Assembly (NCBI GenBank): GCA_026874595.1
Contig: CM049322.1
Coordinates: 37,967,840 to 38,031,839, forward strand
Source of the DNA: Sipunculus nudus
Lineage: Eukaryota; Annelida; Sipuncula; Golfingiida; Sipunculidae
Reading direction: 5' to 3'
Length of the DNA: 64,000 nt
Numbering within the stretch: the first letter of the stretch is position 1; each line of letters starts with the position of its first letter. The notes below the pieces were generated by a model. It worked only from the letters and a program-made list of their open reading frames with translations, had not been told where the DNA came from and did not search any database. A program made the translations under genes and the position numbers. Below, piece by piece: positions 48,261 to 59,269 of this stretch.

Positions 48261-48657
48261 TTTTTTTTATATTTTTTTGTTGGAGGTAACCGCCTCCATT
48301 TTTTTTAATGCTACCTTAACTAAGTATATGTACATCTGCAGATTTCCATTCCGGTTTCGGACTACGTGACAGGGCAGTATCACACGCTTCCTCTCATTTT
48401 ATATCCTGGCGTTAACCAGGCCCGATGACTACTGCACCTGCGGGCCCTGGGTTGGTAATCATACCACCGAGGACCCCCGAAAGGCGCACTCGTTTGTGAG
48501 TGAAACCCGGTCGTTGGGCACGACCTTCCCATTAAGCCTACAGAGTGCTCACCCTGGGTTGGGGCCGACCGTGAAAAACCTCACCGCCTCGGCTGAGATT
48601 CGAACTCACGATCTCCCGGCTTTGAGTCCTGCGCTCTATCCCTGTGCCACAGTAGCC
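48261..48657 (-). mobile_element. tRNA-derived SINE with 20-bp target-site duplication
   Basis: On the minus strand the element begins GGCTACTGTGGCACAGGGAT. It carries an A-box-like TGGCACAGGGATAGAGCG (plus-strand 48632-48649) and a B box AGTTCGAATCTC (plus-strand 48596-48606), spaced as in tRNA. A tRNA-unrelated body of about 300 bp follows, with an A-rich tail seen as the T-run from 48261. The flanks GGTCACTTAATCTAAATTTT at 48241-48260 and 48658-48677 are identical, which fixes both ends. It is inserted into the LINE at 47990-52600, so it is younger. The perfect 20-bp duplication suggests a relatively recent insertion. Confidence 0.92.
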
Positions 48658-49389
48658 GGTCACTTAATCTAAATTTTGATAAAGCCTGCCTGTATACAAA
48701 TGCCATATTATATAAGTATTTTTTTTCTGGTTCTACTGCTGATTTAATTTCACTATATATAATGAGCTTAGATTTACTTCTGATTTCTCATAACATTTCT
48801 TGCTGGCTATTGTCTTTGACCCTGTACAAACATTACATTTTTCTATTACCAACACTTTGTTCAAACCATACAAAACTAAAACCATATCTGTTTAACAGTA
48901 GTTTTATATCTGTAGCCCATGTGTTTCTTCCCATGTCATCTAACTGTTTGAGGGTATTATAACATAATCTAGGATTTTCCATTGTTATAATTTTTAACCA
49001 ATAATTTATACATCTTTTGAATATATACAGTGTAGTGGGTATCTTCCACATTCTAATATAGCAGTAGTATTAACTGTTTTTTTTTTGTTTACACACACCA
49101 AGGACTTGCTTACAGACACTTGATCGCATGCATTCTATTTTGGGTCTTGGAATAGACCCCGAGATTTCTGATAAAAAAAAGTAGTGGTGGGAGTATAAAT
49201 TTATTATAAATAGTCAAAACAACAGATAAAAACATTTAACCACATTTAGATTAACTCTTTTTTAATATATTTCTGCCTTTACTTGTTTTTAACATGAGCC
49301 TATTTAAACATGTGTTCCATTTCAGTGATGAAGGGAACTGAACTCCTAAATATGTATAACTGTTAACGTTTAAAAGCTTCTTACCCTTG

Positions 49390-50160
49390 AAATGCCCTTT
49401 CTCATTTTATTTCACTATCCCTCCCCTTCTGAATACCATAGATTTTGTTTTTATCAATATCGACGTGCATACTCCATCTACTATAGAAGTCTTCTAAAAT
49501 GTTTAACAAGTTCTGAAGCCTTCCCACTGAGTCCCCAATGCGACAATTGTCATCTGCAAAGGCTAAATATTTATATATGTGTGATGTTATGACATCTGAA
49601 TACCAGGAAGCTGTGTTTCATGAACCATTTCAAAGAATGTATTAAGATATAAAATAAACAATATTGGGCTTAATAAGCAACCTTGCCTTGTACAATCAAT
49701 ACATTTAGATTCTTCTGTTACACCGTTGACACAGCAAGTTAACTTTTCATATTGATTTTAACACCTTAATTATGTTTCCATGAATCCCTATTTTAAATAA
49801 TCTATATAAAAGTAACTTATGTGGAATTCTATCAAAAGCTTTGCTAAAATCGACAAAGACAATTAACCCTCCCTTTTTTCTTGCATAAATATTTCTGGAT
49901 TATTACTTGTAATGTAACAAATTTGGTCTGTAGTTGAATAACCATGTCTATACCCAGCTTGTCATTCAAAGAATCTATTGTTTTCTATGGCCCATCTTGT
50001 AATTCTTGAGCAGGGTATCTTAGTAAGTAGCTTTTCTGTAGTATGTAATAAGGCAATTCCTTTATAGTTACTAACGTTATTATGATTTCCTGATTTATGT
50101 AAAGGGTGAAGTATTGCTTCCGTCCACCTTTTAGGAAAATGTCCTGTTCCCATTATTCTA
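49390..50160 (-). pseudogene. LINE reverse transcriptase fragment
   Basis: Blocks in order on the minus strand are MGTGHFPKRWTEAILHPLHK, SGNHNNVSNYKGIALLHT, QAGYRHGYSTTDQ (frameshifted), FSKAFDRIPHKLLLYRLFK (frameshifted), RQGCLLSPILFILYLN and FADDNCRIGDSVG (the catalytic F-A-D-D block, about 49540-49570). The order is canonical for non-LTR RT. At least three frame changes make it inactive. Confidence 0.8.
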
Positions 50161-51371
50161 CTAATCTATACAGATAAATAAGGAATTATAGTAGTCTTAG
50201 TACATATAAATATCTCTATAATGAGCCTATCAGTTCCAGGTGCATTATTTAGATTTGAGTTTTAAATACTCCACAAGATTTCACCTTAAGAGATGCAGAA
50301 ATCAGAACAAGTGGGAAATTTTGCTAACATATTTCACAATTTAAGTCATTGTTTTCTAAATAATTATTAACATTCCTCTTAAATGATAAATTTATCTCAA
50401 CCTTAACATTGAGGAGGTCATTAAAATAAATATACCATTTATTTTATTAATGTTGATATTTTCCCTTTTTACTCTAGTTAATGATTTCACCTCTTTCCAA
50501 AATTTATCTGGTTCGTTTATTTTATCAATTATAGAACATTGTAACTTGTGTTCATATTCTGACAATTAAGGCCTACAGATTCTTTTGAACTGTTGTTTTT
50601 TTTTCATTTTTATATTCTTCCAGAAATAATATATTTTTGAGTTTCTGAATTTTTTAAATTCTGAATATTTATTCTTTATCAGGATTTCACACTGAGTGTC
50701 TCACCAGGCTTGTAGTCCTAATAATTTCCTTTCTTGTACTGGTTTGGTCATCCGAACACGTGCAGTTAACAAACTTCTAAAATAGTTACTGCCTGATCTA
50801 TTTGTTGATGTTTAACTTTCGAATATGAAACATAATGCTAAAGTCTGCAACCGTTACATTACCCTGTCTGATCCATAACATTCTGGTGCAAGGAATGTGC
50901 AAGTTCATGTTTCCAATGGATTCTCTGATGAGGTTGCAGGTGCAGTGAGAAGGATTACAGATATGTGTGCCGTTTGGTGCAAGTGAATATACAACATATT
51001 GCAAAATGGTCTGACAAGTCAAAACTCAGTACTTCAACATTAGATATAAATGCATAATATCTACTGACAATACCATATAATCAACAATACTAGCTCCATT
51101 ATAGGATACACATGTAAACTGACCTTCAACATCATTAACAGTTCTACCATTAATATACAGAGATTATTTACTATGCAAAATTCAAGAAATATTCTTCCAT
51201 ACTTATTGACTATTTTGTCTTTAGAATAACGCTCTCTAATGCATTATTTTTCAATTGTTAGAAGATCATTTATCATATTTGCTTCTGCTATACATGGAGT
51301 TATGTAATCTTGAATATTCCCAGTTCTAGCATTTTATATCTCCTGCTATATTTACATTTGCATTAGGGTAT

Positions 51372-51450
51372 TTAACATTCAATATGTGTAAGTTCTCTTC
51401 TAAAATACTGATACCACCTGTTTGTTCTGACTATATTGGTGAGCCGTCTG

Positions 51451-51492
<42 letters not shown>

Positions 51493-51659
51493 AATATCAT
51501 AATAATATCATTACTAATTTTAGTAATTTTGCCATCCATCAAGAATACAGCCATGTCTTGAAAATGATCATATATGCGATGAACATAGGTACAAAATATA
51601 TTTTTTACAAATACATACATGCCACCAGAAACCCTATCCATCATTATGCGTGACCTCAT
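51372..51659 (-). pseudogene. LINE APE-type endonuclease fragment
   Basis: The segment DRVSGGMYVFVKN corresponds to the (R/A)SGG-h-x-(V/I)-h-V+ strand of LINE endonucleases. It is followed by DHFQDMAVFLMDGKITKIS, then replaced by the translated (TA)n tract. Confidence 0.5.
51452..51489. repeat. (TA)n microsatellite
   Basis: TA tract inside the LINE endonuclease region. Confidence 0.9.
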
Positions 51660-51789
51660 CTCATGAAAATCAACAATTGGGTTTGTGTCCTCAGTCCACT
51701 TGTATGTTTTTTTTCCATTTATGATCAGTTTATCATATGACGAGTACGTATTATTTCAGCTCTCCTTGCTTTTTCTTATTCATTGCCTA

Positions 51790-52140
51790 GGACCTTTCTA
51801 ATCTGCCTCACTCGATCTCTGTAATCTTCTTACTGTGAAACTTAATGTTACTGCCATATCCTCGCTGCAACCAGAATTTTTGTTTACACTTAACCTTGGT
51901 GAATTTAACAATAACTGGTCTATTTCTGGAACCACGTTTTGGCCCTATTCTGTGCGTCCTCTCTGTATCAATTTCCTCTGTATTTTCAATTTTTATTGGT
52001 CTTTAATCACCTTTCTCACTTTGTTTTAAGACATTTCCTAAGATTCTTTCGAATCTTCAGGTATTCCGAGCACTACTAAATTGTCCCTCCTCATTTGATC
52101 TTCCATCCTGCTAATTTTATCTGTGAGGCTTTTATTTTCT
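51790..52140 (-). pseudogene. LINE ORF1-like coiled-coil/RRM fragment
   Basis: In broken frames the minus strand reads LTDKISRMEDQMRRDNLVVL, GIPEDSKES, ERTHRIGPKRGSRNRPVIVK and FTKVKCKQKFWLQ. This is the layout of the L1-ORF1/transposase_22 type: coiled coil, an R-x-N-L-h-h-x-G-h-P-E strand, then R-x-HRIG. The protein would bind element RNA. At least two stops interrupt it. Confidence 0.65.
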
Positions 52141-52202
52141 TGAAAAGGGTCTTTACCTGCCCTTGTAGCTCTTGTACTAAAGTCTAGTCTAAACACTGTC
52201 AG

Positions 52203-52580
52203 TTACTGTGGGGATTTTTGTTGTACTACAAGTACTTTCAGTGACACTATCTCCGGTATTGCCTGCGTCAGCCAGTTGGTCGATAGATCTATGTCACTCG
52301 TACTACTTCTCAGCAGACGTGTGTGTTCCAGTATTGTACTTTGTACGCTGGAACTGTTCGCCTTATTGGTTTGTGAGGGAGAACCCGGGTTCAAATCAAC
52401 GTCCCCAGACATTGTTAGTAGTATCGTCATGAATAGAACAAAACGCAAGGTCAAGGACATACCTGTCAGTGTTATGGTCTCTGCTCGAAAGTTTTCTTTG
52501 ATTCCTGGTTGAGCGTAGCAGCCTATCCTGGCCCTCCAGACCGTAATGCTAACCCCAATCTCTTGCTTGCGTACTCGCAA
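52203..52580 (-). pseudogene. LINE 5' open frame with 2A-like motif (NPGS variant)
   Basis: A 125-codon open frame carries a hydrophobic run (LTLRFVLFMTILLTM) directly followed by SGDVDLNPGS. In 2A-type peptides the pattern D-(V/I)-E-x-N-P-G-P causes ribosome skipping between G and P, and related sequences are known at the N-termini of several APE-type LINE proteins. Here the Glu is Asp and the final Pro is Ser, so skipping is probably lost. Downstream residues are Ser/Thr rich. Confidence 0.65.
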
Positions 52581-52614
52581 ACATAAAATATGTGACTAAA
52601 TTTGATCTTTTCTG

Positions 52615-52618
<4 letters not shown>

Positions 52619-52671
<53 letters not shown>

Positions 52672-52678
52672 GAGAGAT
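52619..52678. repeat. (AG)n microsatellite
   Basis: About 50 bp of pure AG, just upstream (minus-strand sense) of the LINE 5' open frame. Confidence 0.95.
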
Positions 52679-52714
52679 GAACAATTATCCAAAGACACAA
52701 CGATGAAACTAAAT

Positions 52715-53245
52715 ATTGCTGTAGGTGTCACCACCAGTATCGTGTACAAGGGAATGCCAGCCTAAATATATGGACATGCACAGTTTAATGCCGATACGTC
52801 AAACCACACCTGAGATATATGCAAATAGGTATTTTACAAATACAAACGTACATGATTGTAGGTGGCGCCACCTGTCTTGTGTATGAGAAAGCTACCCAAG
52901 TTGGATGGGCATGCAAAATGTCAGGAGGATACATCAAACCATTCCAAAGAAAAAGTCTGATAGTAATCTACAAATGCGTGATTGTAGATGGCGCCATCAG
53001 TCTTGAGTTCGAGAGAGCTACCCATGATAGAATTACATACACAATTTTGGCCGATACACCAAATCACTCCTTAGATATATGTGAATTTTACCAAAAACAG
53101 ACAAACAGATAGATTCCAGATGAAATTAATTGTAGGTGGCACCATCTGTCCGGTCTGCGAGAAAACTATCCAAGATGGATGGACTAGGCAAGCTTCAGGC
53201 AAATACATTAAACCACTCCTTAGATATTGGTGATTTACACCCATA
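52715..53245. repeat. Degenerate tandem array, about 137-bp unit, four copies
   Basis: The marker TGTAG(G/A)TG(G/T)C(G/A)CCA occurs at 52721, 52857, 52985 and 53132. Each is followed by C(A/T)GT(C/A)TTG or a variant, a GAGAAAGCTACCCA-type word, GGCATGCA, and (A)ATACA(T/C)-AAACCA-(T/C)CC-(T/A)GA. Related single copies lie at 18790-19110, so this is a dispersed family with local tandem growth. Confidence 0.7.
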
Positions 53246-53728
53246 GCAAATACAGGGACGACACGCGAAAAGAATCGCAGATGCACCTCTGAACTAAGGG
53301 CACTTCCTAATTACGTCCAGTAACATGCACTTCCTTGATGTAAGTCCCGAAACCTAAAACCTCCCAACTCGGGGCACCTCTCTATTTCAGGCATAATGTC
53401 CCGTCAATGTCCGTAATTTGGAGGTTCTATTGTATAAAATATATGTATGTATATAAAAAAATGGCACACAAGTATCATAAAAACAATTTAAATTGGATTT
53501 AATCTATAAAAATCTGCAATAAATCCGACATTTTTCTAAGTTCCGGTCGTAATTTACGTTGGTCGAAAAGAAACACGATTTTCCCTCAGTAATATAGCGT
53601 TTAGTTAATTATTAACTGTCGTACAAAATTGGCCCTAGACCCTCGACCGAATTTCCAAAAATTCGTTTTTCCGACAGAAAAGCTTGTCCATCGACGCTTT
53701 CGGAATAGCGGCGCTCTATTGTATAACG

Positions 53729-53770
53729 TTACAATAATATAAATGTACGGAGCAACCGATACCAATGCTG

Positions 53771-53836
<66 letters not shown>

Positions 53837-53881
53837 TTACAATAACAAACATGTACGGGCCGCAGTCGATACCTATGCGGT
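53729..53881. repeat. Direct repeat of about 45 bp flanking a (TA)n tract
   Basis: TTACAATAATATAAATGTACGG...CCGATACC-ATGC-G at 53729-53773 is echoed by TTACAATAACAAACATGTACGG...TCGATACC-ATGC-G at 53836-53881. The TA tract 53769-53832 lies between them. Confidence 0.65.
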
Positions 53882-54225
53882 AATTAGGCATATTCTTTCC
53901 CTCCATAACTTTTATTAGTTACATAACGATGTATAAATTAAATGAGATAATTTTTACGTGCCCGCTCCTTTTTTATAATCAGACTGGGCTTAAAAGTAAT
54001 AATACGACGTTCGAAAGACAGACGTTACTCTTTTGACCTGTGCTTACTAACTACATATATACCAGTGACGCGCAAAGGGATGGAAACTTTCATATCATAG
54101 AGAGTGTTCTTAACAATGCAGAGTTCGGATGAGCGCTTTGTTTAGAATGAGGATTTAATTTTTGTCGGAGTGAAAAGTTCTTTAAAGGCGGTGCTGCGTT
54201 AAGTCCGAACTTCAGTCTCTGGAGA

Positions 54226-54299
54226 AAGGGGCGTAGCCAAGATACGGAAGGGGAGGGGCCGGTGATGCTGGAGGATACAGCTTATCAGCTGGCCAAGGA

Positions 54300-54363
<64 letters not shown>

Positions 54364-54577
54364 AGAACCAGCCTACTACATTATCCTTGTACCATCTTAA
54401 GACTAAAAACGAGGAAACGTTAACTGATATTTTCATATTTTTATTTCTACCTTTATGCTTTTATTTTCTTAGTAGAAATTACTGTCTGGAATGTTTCCCC
54501 TCAAAATTACTTACAAAGTTGGATGGGGGAGCGGGGGGGGGGGGAGCTTCTTGCGACAACCCCTGGATACGCCCCTG
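54226..54577. mobile_element. hAT-like MITE with 8-bp target-site duplication, containing (TA)n
   Basis: The left end reads AAGGGGCGTAGCCA and the complement of the right end reads CAGGGGCGTATCCA. The flanking octamers TCTGGAGA (54218-54225) and TCTGGAGC (54578-54585) match at 7 of 8 positions, the length typical of hAT insertions. The 352-bp interior has no coding frame and hosts a TA tract at 54300-54358. Confidence 0.7.
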
Positions 54578-54789
54578 TCTGGAGCATAGTGGTTAATACA
54601 TCTCCCCCCCCCCCCTTTACTTCAACATTTGAGGTAAGATGCCAATTTTCTCATCATATACATGTTTAGGAGTCAACTATATGTGTAAACGTTTTATGTT
54701 ACACTTTTACACACTAACACACGGAAAGTGGTTACCAGCTGCTTCATAAGGGGCACCACTGGACTGCAGATTAAAATAGCTGTCTTGAA

Positions 54790-54885
54790 TTCTACCAGAT
54801 GGCGGCTCCTATTCGACTGAACCTATGTTTAAATTAGTTTTCTTACACTCCACTAGATGGCGGTACCTATTCTGCCGTCATGTTA
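54790..54885. repeat. Two-copy tandem repeat of about 65 bp
   Basis: TCTACCAGATGGCGGCTCCTATTC and CTCCACTAGATGGCGGTACCTATTC begin two adjacent diverged units. Confidence 0.55.
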
Positions 54886-55548
54886 TGTTCCGTCGAACTT
54901 AACGATAGAATTATTCTATTCTTCACGCGGTTCCCTTTATATAAGTGTGATACTTGGCAATGTGGTTTTATTTTGAATAGCCACAAAGTAAAATACATTT
55001 TCTAAACTTGCCACGTTTGTTCATGCCTACTGATACCTGTATATAATTATAGGTCCTTAATAGTCTTATCTGTACCAGAATATGTAGCTGCAAATGTGAG
55101 GGTCAGGTCAAGTTCAAATTCATTTGGATGACAAGCATGCCTAACCTGGTATGGACTGAATGAATTTTGCTGATTTATAAAGCTTAGATAAAGAGCATGA
55201 AAAAATGGATGTGGTTATCCCCACAAAAAAAAAATCTTTAAAAAGATTCCAGTTTTACACTCTATTAATTCAAATAAAATATTTCGTAGCATATGTCCTA
55301 GATATCTATAGTTTTCACCATTTCTGCTAGAAATGGTAGAAAGGAGCTACTTAGAAGGTTAATAATGGAATTTTTAGCATTCCCGTAGTAAAAAAATGGT
55401 GAGATTCTGCGGTAAATATCCCATTTACATCTCTGTATGGCGGCCATCTTGAAAAAATGGGCAGCCATCATGAATATAAGTGGCCCGCGAACTTTTTCAA
55501 AAGAGTGATGTCTAAGACGTATTTGTGCCACATTAATGCTTGTATCAC

Positions 55549-55555
55549 CATATAT

Positions 55556-55611
<56 letters not shown>

Positions 55612-55612
55612 T
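55549..55612. repeat. (TA)n microsatellite
   Basis: TA tract of about 60 bp, preceded by ATATATACATACA. Confidence 0.9.
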
Positions 55613-55798
55613 AGTGGAATTTTCGACTGGGTTTAATATAAAATATTATGAATATAAACTTTGCAACTAGAGTACATTAATACATAAATATGTATGCTTG
55701 TATAAATAAATTTATATATATAAACATATATATATATATTTATACATAAACAATTGGTAATGAATAAATACAAATGCATGCACATAAATTGAGATGCC

Positions 55799-55800
<2 letters not shown>

Positions 55801-55876
<76 letters not shown>

Positions 55877-55917
55877 TTATATACACATATAGTGTTGATA
55901 ATATATGGTTATTAATA

Positions 55918-55951
<34 letters not shown>

Positions 55952-55955
55952 TTAA
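55801..55955. repeat. Compound (TA)n(GA)n ... (CA)n(TA)n microsatellite
   Basis: TA runs into GA at 55842-55876. After about 40 bp, a CA run and a second TA run follow at 55918-55951. Open frames across it are repeat translations. Confidence 0.9.
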
Positions 55956-56374
55956 ATAACATATACATTGGTCCTTTTCGAGCGGTTTATTGTGAAATTT
56001 AAACCCTGCTTCTTTAAGTAGTAAAGATATGTTTGTACATATATAATACAGGTGAGCCTTTACGCTACATTTCATATCAAATGCCCCACATGCGATAACA
56101 AAGATCATACCGGTATCATTATATCGAGCACAGAAAACGGACACAAGTAGATCGGAATCACACCTTGGCTTATCAACTGTTGTAATAGTACTTACGGTAA
56201 TATGCAAATGATAAATTACCAGCGGGTGAAAGCGGGGAGGCAAGCTATCAAAAATGTCCCAAATAAGAATTTATCTAACAATAATGGTCTACTTTTATTA
56301 TGTGCAGGTTTCTAGTGGCGGTTGGCATTCTTAGCAGAGAGTCTCTCTACAAAGTCATTCGGTAAGCCGTATAC

Positions 56375-56461
56375 GTCTCGCGCATGCGTTTTAAGTGACT
56401 TCCTTTCTGCAACGCCCCGCCAAGAGTGAAGATACACCCTGCAAATTCAGTCTTTCACAAG
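56375..56461 (+). promoter_or_regulatory. Candidate promoter/first untranslated exon with NRF1-like site
   Basis: CTCGCGCATGCGTTTT at about 56386 resembles an NRF1 site, and ACTTCCTTTC just after it is ETS-like. The local GC content is raised, and the segment ends in TTTCACAAG|GTAATA, a plausible donor. It lies upstream of, and in the same orientation as, the membrane-protein gene whose first recognised acceptor is at 60706. The link is inference. Confidence 0.25.
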
Positions 56462-56549
56462 GTAATATAACTCAATGATTATCCTTATTCTTACATCTTA
56501 TTTTTATACAATATATTATTCAGTATAATCATGTATTTCAATGCGTGGT

Positions 56550-56943
56550 CAGTGGCGCCAAATTATCTGTAAGAGTAGGGTGGATGACGAGGAGTGAGAT
56601 GTTAATCAAAATTTGGACAACTAATATATATGGGAAATAAAATATATCAACAAAATATAACTATTATTGTCTGTGTGATACATTTCAAATAAACAAATAA
56701 GTTCAAGGTTTTGAATAATTAAAGTATTATGTTTGGTGTATAGCTTACTTCTAAAAAAGTTTTAGATTTATGATATTTCATAGTAAACCAAGAAATGGAA
56801 CCAAAGTTTGTAATTCTAATTATTGATATTTTTTCCAATATATAAATATTTTGTTTTCTGAATAAAAGGGGTATGATTACAATGACCCTACCCCTTGCTA
56901 AATGGTTGGTGGATATACACCCCCCCCCGTATTGACGCCCCTG
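56550..56943. mobile_element. hAT-like MITE with 8-bp target-site duplication
   Basis: The left end reads CAGTGGCGCCAAATTA and the complement of the right end reads CAGGGGCGTCAATACGGG. The flanking octamers are TGCGTGGT (56542-56549) and TGCGTAGT (56944-56951), 7 of 8 matching. The interior of about 394 bp is AT-rich and non-coding. The CAGGGGCG end is shared with the element at 54226. Confidence 0.7.
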
Positions 56944-57426
56944 TGCGTAGTATAGTGTGAATACATGCTGGTAGAAATTATGTATAGGAAAAGTGACGTG
57001 CGGGGATCACTGAAAATCTTAAAATTATAAATTAAAAGGAAGGATTTGATTAACAGTGATACTTTGAAGGAAGCATTGCTGAGGTAATCTTTTCCAGCTC
57101 TCAGGTGACACAACCCTCAAAAACTGGTTTAGGGGTATGTTATATTATTGCCTTTGTCCGGAGGATATGCGTTAATTCTCTTTTGTGTGTGTGTGAACGG
57201 AATCTCATGAAATTTTCAGGGCACATGATCCGGGTACAAGGACCTCATCAAGGAATATTCACAAATATATAGTCATTTATGAACACGGGAATATGGGGCG
57301 GAAAAGTGAATGGCGGAGGCTTGCATTCATAAGAATGCAGATTTCATGTTGTTGTTGTTGCTGTTGTTATTATTATTATTATTACTATATAATTTTATGT
57401 AATATTAAAGAAATATCTTCTTTCCA

Positions 57427-57670
57427 ATATTCTATTCCAATATCCGATACGTATTAAAGGGGTCTATTCTGAAATCTATTACGTTTTAAAGGGGACTATT
57501 CCGATATCCGATAGGTATTAAATGGGACAATTCCGATATCCGATACGTATTAAAGGGGTGTTCTGATATCTAATACGTTTTAAAGGGGACTATTCCAATA
57601 TCCGATACGTATTAAATGGGACTATTCCGATATCCGATACGTATTAAAGGGGACTATTCCAATATTGACG
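57427..57670. repeat. 32-bp minisatellite, about 7.5 units
   Basis: The unit is built on GGGGACTATTCCGATATCCG followed by ATACGTATTAAA. Units 2 and 5 share a variant (CTGA-ATCTA-TACGTTTT), which suggests an ABB-like higher-order pattern. One unit is 30 bp. Confidence 0.9.
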
Positions 57671-58079
57671 TCCATTAACTTTAGGTAATCCCTTGAAAAT
57701 AAAAAATAGTCCAGAAAACGTCAATCTAATCGCACACAGGCAAATTGTTAAGTTTATATCCATGTGTTTATAGCATGTGTTTATATTCATGTGTTTATAT
57801 TCAATCACATTAAATAAGGACATCAGGCGGAAAAGTCAGACAAAACCGAGTTTTGCAATTACTGACTTTTCAAATTTTACAAAGATGCAACCACCCACCT
57901 CAGATTACATGTGTTTTTTTTTGTAAAAATTTGTAAACCATACTCACAAACAGCTTGTATATAATCAAGCTTATACATACGTCACAGGGGGTTATAAGAA
58001 ATGTTTTTAAAAGGAATTATCTAAATATATATAGTTCATAAATATATTCGCAGAGTAAGTCAGAAATCACATAAATTCT

Positions 58080-58600
58080 ACAGTAAATGTAAGTAAATAA
58101 CTGAGTTAAGTGTGAGAGATAGAGACAGACCGACAAACAGACAGTGAGACAGACAGACACAGAGTCAGAGAATACCAGAGACTGATAGAGAGATGCAGGA
58201 TGATAAATAGAAAAACGATATCTGCGGAAAATTAGTACAAATACGGATAACCTATACAGGGACAGATTGACAGAGAGACAGACAGACGCAAAGTGTGTTT
58301 CACAGAACAAGTTTATACTACTGCAATATTTATCTATCTACCAGTCTGTCTGTCTATCTGTGTGTGTGTGTGCGTGTCTATCAGGAGGGCGTCCCTAAAA
58401 ATGTTCTACAGTATGTCCGTCTCCGAACTACATTAAAGAGATATATGTGTTCGTGCGTGTGTGTGTGTGAGAGAGAATAGCGTTTATATGTGTGTATGTG
58501 GTGTGGGGGGGGTAATATATGTGTTCGTGCGTGTGTGTGAGAGAGAGAATAGCGTTTATGTGTGCGTGGTGTGTGTGTGTGTGGGGGGGGGGTAACATTT
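58080..58600. repeat. Simple-sequence region: (GACA)n, (TG)n and a local duplication of about 76 bp
   Basis: GACAGACAGACA-type sequence runs to about 58290, then (TG)n. At 58440-58600 a unit containing ATATGTGTTCGTGCGTGTGTG, GAGAGAATAGCGTTTAT and a G-run occurs twice in tandem. Confidence 0.85.
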
Positions 58601-59269
58601 ATATGCACAGATTGATAATAAATGGCTGTTTAGGTTACGATATACATTTATAGTGTATAACAGATTTACATATATATGTGTCAGAGAAGTACCTACAATA
58701 CACTCACTCGGCCAGGTAAAAGTAAGCGTAATACTTTTAACTGCTCAGCCTTACAAGTCATTATCATTAATAACCCGACCTGTAACAGACCTAAGGTCTC
58801 GGGCACCCAGGTTATCATTAACTGTCTGTGATAACAGATTATGTAGGCTATATCAGTCAACGGGTACACTGGAAGCTGAAAGGAAGGTATTAATTGTAAT
58901 GTAACGTTGATCATATAAGAATATTATGTAAGTTGTGATAGAATTTTACTCTATAAATACATGATAATATTTTATAGTATGAATATAAATGATAATGAAA
59001 TTTCATATGAAAAAATGTTATTTTTTATATTTTTATTTGTTCATATATTCGTAATAATTATATTTTTTACTATTCATATTATAACCCTTATATATGTTTA
59101 AGTAAAGTAGTAATGTAGAAACATTAAATATAAAAAAATATAATATTAAATTATGTTAGCCTGATAAATAATAAATTATGGTTAAATTATAGGTGTTGAT
59201 TTTTTTGTATTTTAATATTTTATGCTTTCATATATTGAGGTATTTGGTTAATTGGTGCACAACAGAACC
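58601..59269. other. Gene-free AT-rich interval
   Basis: No supported feature was seen. The opposed open frames at 58653-58904 (+) and 58693-58914 (-) overlap each other and have no domains. Confidence 0.4.

Larger units (their letters stand above)
47990..52600 (-). mobile_element. Long decayed APE-type LINE with 2A-like motif, ORF1 RRM-like region, endonuclease, RT and 3' zinc motif
   Basis: On the minus strand the element runs from about 52.6 kb to about 48.0 kb. It has an N-terminal segment with a 2A-like motif (52580-52203), an ORF1-like coiled-coil/RRM part (about 52140-51790), APE endonuclease words (51659-51372), RT (50160-49390) and the C-terminal CxxC zinc motif (48246-48055). Stops and frameshifts occur throughout. 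A (TA)n tract at 51452-51489 interrupts the endonuclease. A SINE with a 20-bp target-site duplication (48241-48677) is inserted between RT and the zinc motif. It is the longest LINE copy in the window, but it is inactive. Confidence 0.85.

Noticed and set aside
48596-48657. tRNA gene by A and B boxes
   Set aside because: The boxes belong to a SINE head. It has a long unrelated body, an A-rich tail and target-site duplications, and no complete cloverleaf was seen.
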